Below, piece after piece: positions 58,604 to 64,000 of a stretch of DNA of 64,000 nt. The notes below the pieces were generated by a model. That model saw nothing but the letters and a program-made list of their open reading frames with translations, was not told the origin of the DNA and did not search any database. Within the stretch, counting starts at the first letter, position 1. Every line of letters starts with the position of its first letter. The position numbers and the translations under genes are program-made. Source of the stretch: Chitinophaga jiangningensis (GTDB taxonomy: Bacteria > Bacteroidota > Bacteroidia > Chitinophagales > Chitinophagaceae); assembly GCF_900142605.1 (NCBI RefSeq), contig NZ_FRBL01000003.1, positions 434,001 through 498,000 of the forward strand. The letters are read 5' to 3'.

Positions 58604-59559
58604 GCAGAAGGGTTTAATTGGGTAACTGGTTTGCGCGATTGCTTTGCTTTCAATTGCTGCCATCCTTCCTCCCGGTATTCGGCGGCCAGTTTGCCGCCAT
58701 CGTAGTGGTTCCATCCGGGGGGCATTACAAGATACCGGAGCTTATTTTTCCAGCCCGGGGCGGTGCGAACGTCCTGCCAGAGATCTTTCCAGAGGCCTAC
58801 CTGCACCTGCCACAGGTTTTTGCTGTTGATGTGATGGTTAAGTAATCCATATTCTGGTTTCACGTCGTTTACTTCCGATTGGAAAGTGCCGAAGATCCGG
58901 TCCCAGATAGAAAATGTTTCTCCGTAATTACGGTCCAGGTAAATCAGGTTTTTAGCATGATGGACCCGGTGTATGGAAGGCGTTACGAAAAAAACTTCGA
59001 GCCACCGCTGTTTCCCGACGATGTCGTCGAAATGATCGTTTACATGTTCATAGAGGCCATATAATCTCGCAATAGCCTCTACTATAAACAACATAAAAGG
59101 ATCAAAGCCCAGCAGCGGCAGGCCAAGGATAGTGAGTGGCATATGCAGTATTCCCAGGAAAGAACCCCGCACCGCTACGGTCAGCTTCATTTCTTCGGCA
59201 GTATGGTGTACACCATGAATGCACCAGAAGAAGCGTACTTTATGCCCCAGGTAATGTATGAGCCAGAACATAAAATCGTATACGAAATAAGCCAGTATCC
59301 AGATATACCAGGCATATCCAAGGGTAAACAGGCGGTATTCGTATAGCCACATCATAGTGCCAAAAATGAGGATTTTCCCGAGGAAGATGGGCGGAATGCT
59401 GTCCAGCACATAGGAGAAGATATTCACCCATCCTTCGCGGTTGCTCTCCATCTTACGGGTGAGCACAAGGATCACCCATTCCAGCACCACCAGGCCAAGT
59501 ACAACATAGCCAAATACTCCCTGCATCTTTCCTAAAATTAAAGGCAATGTGCTATCCAT
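58600..59559 (-). CDS. Membrane di-iron hydroxylase (sterol-desaturase/fatty-acid-hydroxylase superfamily)
   Basis: This 319-residue membrane protein has several hydrophobic segments (YVVLGLVVLEWVILVL, FLGKILIFGTMMWLYE, WILAYFVYDFMFWLIHYLGH). The eight-His pattern of the superfamily is present as HYLGH, HGVHH and HRVHH, plus HVNDH between them. These enzymes hydroxylate or desaturate lipids at a di-iron site. Its place in a siderophore operon, translationally coupled to the dioxygenase, is unusual. It could hydroxylate an acyl tail, a carotenoid-like lipid, or the siderophore itself. The gene lies 24 bases after the nitroreductase gene. Confidence 0.88.
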   Translation of the reverse strand: MDSTLPLILGKMQGVFGYVVLGLVVLEWVILVLTRKMESNREGWVNIFSYVLDSIPPIFLGKILIFGTMMWLYEYRLFTLGYAWYIWILAYFVYDFMFWLIHYLGHKVRFFWCIHGVHHTAEEMKLTVAVRGSFLGILHMPLTILGLPLLGFDPFMLFIVEAIARLYGLYEHVNDHFDDIVGKQRWLEVFFVTPSIHRVHHAKNLIYLDRNYGETFSIWDRIFGTFQSEVNDVKPEYGLLNHHINSKNLWQVQVGLWKDLWQDVRTAPGWKNKLRYLVMPPGWNHYDGGKLAAEYREEGWQQLKAKQSRKPVTQLNPSA

Positions 59560-59583
59560 ATAATCAGGTTTTCAGGTAAAAAA

Positions 59584-60189
59584 TCAATACAGCCAGGTAA
59601 CTTTTTTTTCAATCGGCGTACGCCTTTTCGGGTTACAATAAGTAGCCCTATCATAATAGCCCATATAAAAAAATCCCAGGCATTTTTCGTTTGGCGCCAG
59701 GCCAAAGCGACTGGCGTATTCCACACAGGCATCGCAGCTATCCCAATAAGCGCCTATATCATAGGCTTCGCAGGTAAGCGCCATATTTTGTACGGCACAG
59801 CATACAGCGGCCATTTCTTCCCATTCTTTTATTTCAATTTTAGTATGGCGGCACATGATGAGTACGATCATACAGGCCGCCCTTTCCGGATAGACTTTGG
59901 CCCGCTCATACCGTTCCTTGGGAAACACTTCTTCGGATAGCCGTTCGCGATAGTACGCTGCCAGGTACTCCCCAAAGGGCCTGCGCTGACTTCCCTGCAA
60001 AACAATAAAGCTCCAGGGCTGTGTCATCCTGTAGGTAGGCGCCCACGTAGCGTTGGTGAGCACTTCCCGGATGATGGTTTCGGGAATGGGTTCGTTCGTA
60101 TAGTCGTCGGCGTATACACTCCGCCGGTTGCGGATAATGTCCGTCAGCAACTGCTGACGAACATCCCGCCTGGTTTCCGTTGCTATCAT
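59584..60189 (-). CDS. Nitroreductase-family flavoprotein
   Basis: This 201-residue protein fits the FMN-dependent nitroreductase fold. It has IIRNRRSVYADDYTNEPIPE with the early FMN-phosphate Arg, NATWAPTYRMTQPWSFIVL, CAVQNMALTCEAYDIGAYWDS and a final PKRRTPIEKKV. It starts with an ATGA overlap at the stop of the IucA/IucC gene, so it belongs to the siderophore operon. Possible roles are reduction of ferric siderophore for iron release, or reduction of an over-oxidised N-hydroxyl. Members also act as flavin reductases. No direct evidence decides this. Confidence 0.88.
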   Translation of the reverse strand: MIATETRRDVRQQLLTDIIRNRRSVYADDYTNEPIPETIIREVLTNATWAPTYRMTQPWSFIVLQGSQRRPFGEYLAAYYRERLSEEVFPKERYERAKVYPERAACMIVLIMCRHTKIEIKEWEEMAAVCCAVQNMALTCEAYDIGAYWDSCDACVEYASRFGLAPNEKCLGFFYMGYYDRATYCNPKRRTPIEKKVTWLY

Positions 60190-62021
60190 ATACTTACTGC
60201 GTTAGATAGTTCAGGAGTAACTTTGATGGCACGTTTAAACGGCGCTATCGGATTACGCAGGGTACCTGCCAGTTGCAGACTACCGGCCGGATCTGCCAGG
60301 TCCACCATCTGGCGGTTGTTTCGCAATTGCAGCCGGTTTAAGCAGGATAAAATAAACTCCGGCGCAAACATATCATACTGCTCAAACTTTTGCTGGTGCT
60401 GCGGTTGCTCCGACTGGTATTCATACACGCAATCGGCTACCAACTGCCAGAAGGCTGCTTCCGGGAAATTGCATTGTGTGTCCAGGATAGGCGCCAGGAA
60501 ACGGAAAAAGCAATCGAAGATATCGGTAAGAATACTGAGGATACGCAACTCTTCGGGCACCTCCACGCATATACGCCGGCCTTTTTCTGCAATATCCGTA
60601 CGCATGCGGAACACGCCGATTTCCTCGGTGATGTCTTTCATAATCGCTTTCACCGGCACCTGATTTTCCATCACCAAAATGAGATTTTCCCCATGCGGCA
60701 TAAATACCAGGTCGTGCTCGTAGAAGCAGTGCAACAACGGCGTAAGGTAGGCGCGCAGGTGTTTTTTTATCCAGGAAGCGGTATCAATACCGGAAGCGCT
60801 GATCACAGCAGGTAGCAGGGCGTTGCCCTGGAAATCCTTATGCAGTAAGGCCGCCATGGTCATCAGTTGCTGGCCGGGTTGCAGCACTTTGGCCGGACTT
60901 TCCCGCCAGAGGCCCGCCAGCATTTTATTGTAGGCCGCCTGCTTGCCGAAAGGCTCGTAGTAAAAATTGCGGTATCCTACCGTAGCTACTTCACATAAGA
61001 GTGTGAAACCGTTGTTTACGATGTAAGGATCTTTACCTACCGCTTCCCTGATCCATTCTGTGATTGGCGGCGTACTGTCCATGTAATAAGGTGTTAATCC
61101 CCTTATGAAGCCCATGTTGAGGATAGACAGGGCTGTTTTAGTGTAGTGCTTCTCCGGATTGGAGCGGTTATAAAAGGTGCGGATAGATTGCTGGGCATTG
61201 AATTCGTCCGGACTATACCCCAGGCATACCAGGTGATGATTAGCCAGGTCAGGTGCGCAGATGATGGCCAGTTTATTATACCACTGCCAGGGGTGCACGG
61301 GAATAAAGAAGTAATCATCCGGCTGCAGGCCTTTGTCTGTCAGTATTTTATTAAACTGCTCCAATACAGGTGCGCCCAGTTCCTGCCTAATCAGGGTAGC
61401 ATAAGGAAGTTCGCTCACGGCGCTATATGCGGTGCGACTCTTATGCCCTGCCAGCCAGATGAGGCGGATAGGCTGATCCGCTTCCGGCGCATATTGCTCA
61501 TAGTCATTGGCATCAAAACCAATGCGGCCGTTGTTGGCAACAAAGCAGGGATGACCGCTGGTCATGGCGTGCTCCAATGTTTGGTAGTCGGCCTTTGCCA
61601 ATTCGGTCAGCGGCAGCTGCGGCCTGCTCATCATAAATGCACTGCCGTACAGGGTGCTGGTGATTTCTTCGAGGTAGCCGGGAAGCTGCGCTTCGCTAAT
61701 ATTGAGCAGACTTTTAAATTCCTGGATAAACAGGATGCTGTCCAGTGGCTGCTCTTGTTCATTTGTATGTTTGGAGATGCTATTGGTATCGATGTGCCAG
61801 TGTTGCAGGCTCATGACGCGTGCATTGAAATAATACACGGTGCCCGTAGCATCCGGCGCGCTCAGGCGGTACCGGCTCCATTCGTTGTGGTCACTGATAT
61901 ATTCCGGCTGCAGCAGCAGCTCGTGTGAAAATTCGCTGATGATTTTAGCGAGGTGGAGTCTGTTGGCGGCTGCCCATATTTCAGGTTGCAGATGTGCCAC
62001 CAGTTGCTCAGGTGCTTTCAT
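60186..62021 (-). CDS. IucA/IucC-family NIS siderophore synthetase (DesD-like)
   Basis: This 611-residue protein is an NRPS-independent siderophore synthetase, which joins an amine or hydroxylamine to a carboxylate using ATP. Family marks are GHPCFVANNGRIGFDANDYEQYAPEADQPIRLIW, SRTAYSAV, IPVHPWQWYN, HYTKTALSILNMGFIRGL, and PHGENLILVMENQVP, with the FhuF-like C-terminal region. As the only synthetase in the operon, and with decarboxylase, N-monooxygenase and acyltransferase genes present, it resembles DesD-type enzymes that link and cyclise hydroxamate units. The length is normal. It starts 6 bases after the GNAT gene. Confidence 0.93.
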   Translation of the reverse strand: MKAPEQLVAHLQPEIWAAANRLHLAKIISEFSHELLLQPEYISDHNEWSRYRLSAPDATGTVYYFNARVMSLQHWHIDTNSISKHTNEQEQPLDSILFIQEFKSLLNISEAQLPGYLEEITSTLYGSAFMMSRPQLPLTELAKADYQTLEHAMTSGHPCFVANNGRIGFDANDYEQYAPEADQPIRLIWLAGHKSRTAYSAVSELPYATLIRQELGAPVLEQFNKILTDKGLQPDDYFFIPVHPWQWYNKLAIICAPDLANHHLVCLGYSPDEFNAQQSIRTFYNRSNPEKHYTKTALSILNMGFIRGLTPYYMDSTPPITEWIREAVGKDPYIVNNGFTLLCEVATVGYRNFYYEPFGKQAAYNKMLAGLWRESPAKVLQPGQQLMTMAALLHKDFQGNALLPAVISASGIDTASWIKKHLRAYLTPLLHCFYEHDLVFMPHGENLILVMENQVPVKAIMKDITEEIGVFRMRTDIAEKGRRICVEVPEELRILSILTDIFDCFFRFLAPILDTQCNFPEAAFWQLVADCVYEYQSEQPQHQQKFEQYDMFAPEFILSCLNRLQLRNNRQMVDLADPAGSLQLAGTLRNPIAPFKRAIKVTPELSNAVSI

Positions 62022-62027
62022 ATGCTA

Positions 62028-62615
62028 TTAGTTTTTTTTCTTTGATAATTGATAGTGTTCTCTTGTGCAGGTAGCCAGGGCCGCGGTTTTATGAGGCAGC
62101 TGCACTTCCTTCTCATAAACAAAACCGGCGCGCCTGTTGAGCCGGTGGATTTTTTCATTCCTGGTATCCGGCTCTACAATCACCCGTTGGTGAGCGGGGT
62201 TTTGAAAAAGAAAATCCATGACGGCGCTGAATATGGCCCATGTAAAGCCATGTATTTGCTTTTCCGCAGGGCCAATGAGGAGGTGCATGCCTACATCTCC
62301 CTTCAGTACCTGGTAATGGCTCCCAATGAGGTCATAAGCCGGATCATATACTTCGCAGAGGAAGCTGGTGATACCGCCTACCTTCCCCATTAAAGCCATG
62401 GAATGATCGCTGTTGAAGATGTTGCTGTATTCGAGCGCTACTGCTGTCAGCGACTTATCCGTCATGCCCCAGTAAGTAGCATAGGGCTGCGTCACCCATT
62501 TATAAATCACCGGTATGTCTTTTTGCAGGTCCATGGGCCACAGTTCAATTGTACCAAACGGGTGGCTGGTTTCCTGGTATACCGGCATGGTATGTAAGGG
62601 AGATATTACCTGCAT
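62028..62615 (-). CDS. GNAT-family siderophore acyltransferase (IucB/DesC/RhbD-like)
   Basis: This 195-residue protein resembles siderophore hydroxylamine acyltransferases. It has YKWVTQPYATYWGM near the start, DVGMHLLIGPAEKQIHGFTWAIF in the middle, VIVEPDTRNEKIHRLNRRAGF, and the end EVQLPHKTAALATC. The EPDxRN and GFTxAI segments are shared with IucB/RhbD/DesC. It probably acylates N-hydroxycadaverine or its hydroxylated form with acetyl or succinyl groups, which the synthetase then joins. The gene starts 3 bases after the MFS gene stop. Confidence 0.9.
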   Translation of the reverse strand: MQVISPLHTMPVYQETSHPFGTIELWPMDLQKDIPVIYKWVTQPYATYWGMTDKSLTAVALEYSNIFNSDHSMALMGKVGGITSFLCEVYDPAYDLIGSHYQVLKGDVGMHLLIGPAEKQIHGFTWAIFSAVMDFLFQNPAHQRVIVEPDTRNEKIHRLNRRAGFVYEKEVQLPHKTAALATCTREHYQLSKKKN

Positions 62616-62618
62616 ACA

Positions 62619-63785
62619 TCAATATTGTGAAAGGGTTTGGAGACGGGTGCGCGCCATCAGGTAGTACAACAGTACTACACCGGCATAGCCTGCAAACGCC
62701 ACTACAAACGGTACGTTGAGCGGCAGGTATTCCGCCAGCACGCCGGCAGAAAACGAAGCGGCCAGCACACCCAGGTTCTGGAAAAAATGAATTTTACTGT
62801 ACTCCACAGCATACGATGCCGGATCGCTGATATGAAACAACAGCGCATCAAATCGGACGGCACATTGAAAAAACGCCCAGCCGTAGAGGCACCTGCCTGC
62901 GATGATCGTTAAAATAGCCGGATAGGCCTGCAAGATTAATCCGCAAAGCGCCAGGAGCAATGCCGGCAATATCCCATGCCATGGCGTATTATAAGGCTTG
63001 CGCGTTTTATTTGCATACAGTGCCGCCACGGCCACCGCCGCCGGAATAGCGTAGATGGTACCGGATAAAATGCGGCTATCTGAGGAGGACACCGATTCCC
63101 AATAGCGCACAAAAAACGGGCGGATGAGAAAATCAGCATAATAAAACAACAGCGTGATAACGCTCAGCTTCAGCATGGTGCCGCCCGGAATAAGATCGAA
63201 CCAGCTATGTGATGCAGTTTCCTGCGGCGCCGGTTCCTGCTTACCCATGCTGAGTAAATACATACTAAGCGCCGCCTGAAAAAAATCGCCTGCAGCCATG
63301 CCCAGGTAGATATACCGTGGTTGCAGCCAGTCGATTACCATACCGCCGAAAATAGCGCCCAGCACACTTCCCAGGTGAATGATCACCGACAGGACGCTGA
63401 TGATACCCACATGTTTTGCTACAGGGGTGATGCGTAAAATGTAAGGATACACTAACAGGTAGGAACCTTTAAACACGATCACCAACAAAGACACCACCCA
63501 GAACCATGGATACGAGGTAATGAAAGCACAGCTGCCAGCTAAAATTCCTGCTATCAGCTGCGTATATACGAGGATACGCAGTTCGGGGATCCGGCGGGAA
63601 ACTATGGCCCATATAGGAAAAGCAATCATCACCGTGGCACATACCGCGCTGAAATAGATGCCGGTAATACGCGGATCGGTAACTCCGAAGCGGGTAGCAA
63701 AAAAGAGTGGGTAAAACGGGTGCATCATGTAATCACTCACCACCGCCACCAATGTCATGGCAATCAAAAATACTCTTACCGGCAT
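62619..63785 (-). CDS. MFS transporter, likely siderophore exporter
   Basis: The protein has 388 residues from the ATG at 63785, which lies one base after the stop of the monooxygenase gene (the frame is open to 63815, but that overlaps). It has about 12 membrane segments, in two halves separated by a loop with QEPAPQETASHSW. Segments include VVSLLVIVFKGSYLLVYPYIL, VGIISVLSVIIHLGSVLGAIFGG and AGYAGVVLLYYLMARTRL. In NIS operons such MFS proteins export the finished siderophore; import needs a TonB receptor, not seen in this window. Specificity is unknown. Confidence 0.88.
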   Translation of the reverse strand: MPVRVFLIAMTLVAVVSDYMMHPFYPLFFATRFGVTDPRITGIYFSAVCATVMIAFPIWAIVSRRIPELRILVYTQLIAGILAGSCAFITSYPWFWVVSLLVIVFKGSYLLVYPYILRITPVAKHVGIISVLSVIIHLGSVLGAIFGGMVIDWLQPRYIYLGMAAGDFFQAALSMYLLSMGKQEPAPQETASHSWFDLIPGGTMLKLSVITLLFYYADFLIRPFFVRYWESVSSSDSRILSGTIYAIPAAVAVAALYANKTRKPYNTPWHGILPALLLALCGLILQAYPAILTIIAGRCLYGWAFFQCAVRFDALLFHISDPASYAVEYSKIHFFQNLGVLAASFSAGVLAEYLPLNVPFVVAFAGYAGVVLLYYLMARTRLQTLSQY

Positions 63786-63786
63786 G

Positions 63787-64000
63787 TTACAGGGTGTGCG
63801 CTTTTGGTAAAACAATCTCCTCTCCTGCGTCTACGGCAAATTGCTGGAAGGCTATACGCTGTTCAATCGGATATACTTCCCTGCCCAGCATTTCCCGGAT
63901 GATCCAGGCATTGCGGTAGCAGCCCATCCCGAGGTCAGGCGTTACAAAGCCATGGGTGTGCAGTTCGGCGTTCTGCACAAAAATTTCACGGGCATTTTTA
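63787..64000 (-). CDS. Lysine/ornithine N-monooxygenase, 5' part outside window
   Basis: Only the last 71 residues lie in the window; the frame is open to the edge. They read EIFVQNAELHTHGFVTP, then DLGMGCYRNAWIIREMLGRE and PIEQRIAFQQF, the conserved C-terminal block of IucD/AlcA/DesB-type flavin N-hydroxylases. The enzyme should hydroxylate the terminal amine of cadaverine or its hydroxylated form (or lysine), the step that creates the hydroxamate. It is the most upstream gene seen of the operon, and its stop is one base before the MFS start. Confidence 0.9.
   Translation of the reverse strand, partial: KNAREIFVQNAELHTHGFVTPDLGMGCYRNAWIIREMLGREVYPIEQRIAFQQFAVDAGEEIVLPKAHTL

Noticed and set aside
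61146..61928. 260-codon open frame opposite the IucA/IucC gene
   Set aside because: It is antisense to a well-conserved synthetase, with no start signal and no family pattern.
1..64000. CRISPR arrays, tRNA/rRNA genes, prophage or transposase genes
   Set aside because: No regular short repeats with spacers, no cloverleaf with a CCA-end pattern, and no transposase, integrase or phage structural motifs were seen.

Overview
The window reads as chromosomal DNA of a Bacteroidota bacterium, most likely of the Chitinophaga group. The evidence is a SusC/SusD pair, a FecI/FecR/TonB-receptor signalling set, many lipoproteins with a Cys at the end of the signal, several TAnnTTTG-type promoter boxes, and few Shine-Dalgarno sequences. 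The genus is inferred from overall character and from the lysine-dioxygenase type of siderophore cluster; no rRNA or tRNA is present to settle it.

Layout. 1-5.5 kb: secreted carbohydrate-active enzymes on the minus strand (partial alpha/beta esterase, GDSL hydrolase, GH3 glucosidase) and a glutaryl-CoA-dehydrogenase-like enzyme. 5.7-10.9 kb: ECF sigma, FecR, STN-type TonB receptor, DUF4249 lipoprotein. 10.9-13.2 kb: M1 metallopeptidase and a small lipoprotein. 13.4-15.0 kb: an actin-like protein whose phosphate-1 motif sits at the C-terminus, followed directly by a bactofilin. 15-18.7 kb: DUF3820 protein, lipoprotein, Lrp/AsnC regulator, and a GH30 glucuronoxylanase behind two LacI-type operator palindromes. 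18.7-27.6 kb: THUMP methyltransferase, methionine aminopeptidase, RNA 2'-phosphotransferase, membrane acyltransferase-like protein, DUF4349, YccF, GNAT, YhcH, PAS and cold-shock proteins, and signal peptidase I. 27.6-32 kb: methyltransferase, MocR regulator divergent from an AhpD-like/GNAT pair, DUF899 protein, small Cys-containing membrane protein. 32-40.6 kb: a polysaccharide-utilisation locus (SusC, SusD, two lipoproteins, heparinase II/III-like protein). 41-47.9 kb: a TetR-controlled tripartite ABC efflux operon (TolC, HlyD, two ATPases, two permeases). 48-54 kb: SLC13 carrier, NTF2-like protein, VOC protein, Dps with an ECF sigma, TlpA-like thioredoxin, aldo/keto reductase. 54-55.7 kb: a large lipoprotein.

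55.9-64.0 kb: a tight minus-strand operon for an NRPS-independent hydroxamate siderophore. In transcription order it encodes an N-monooxygenase (cut by the window end), MFS transporter, GNAT acyltransferase, IucA/IucC synthetase, nitroreductase, membrane di-iron hydroxylase, clavaminate-synthase-like dioxygenase and PLP decarboxylase. The dioxygenase resembles lysine hydroxylases, which predicts hydroxylysine to hydroxycadaverine to a backbone-hydroxylated desferrioxamine/bisucaberin-like product.

The best candidates for something undescribed are that tailored siderophore pathway and the apparently circularly permuted actin-like/bactofilin pair. Intergenic regions also carry a striking class of long perfect hairpins, mostly with three-base loops, usually at gene 3' ends.
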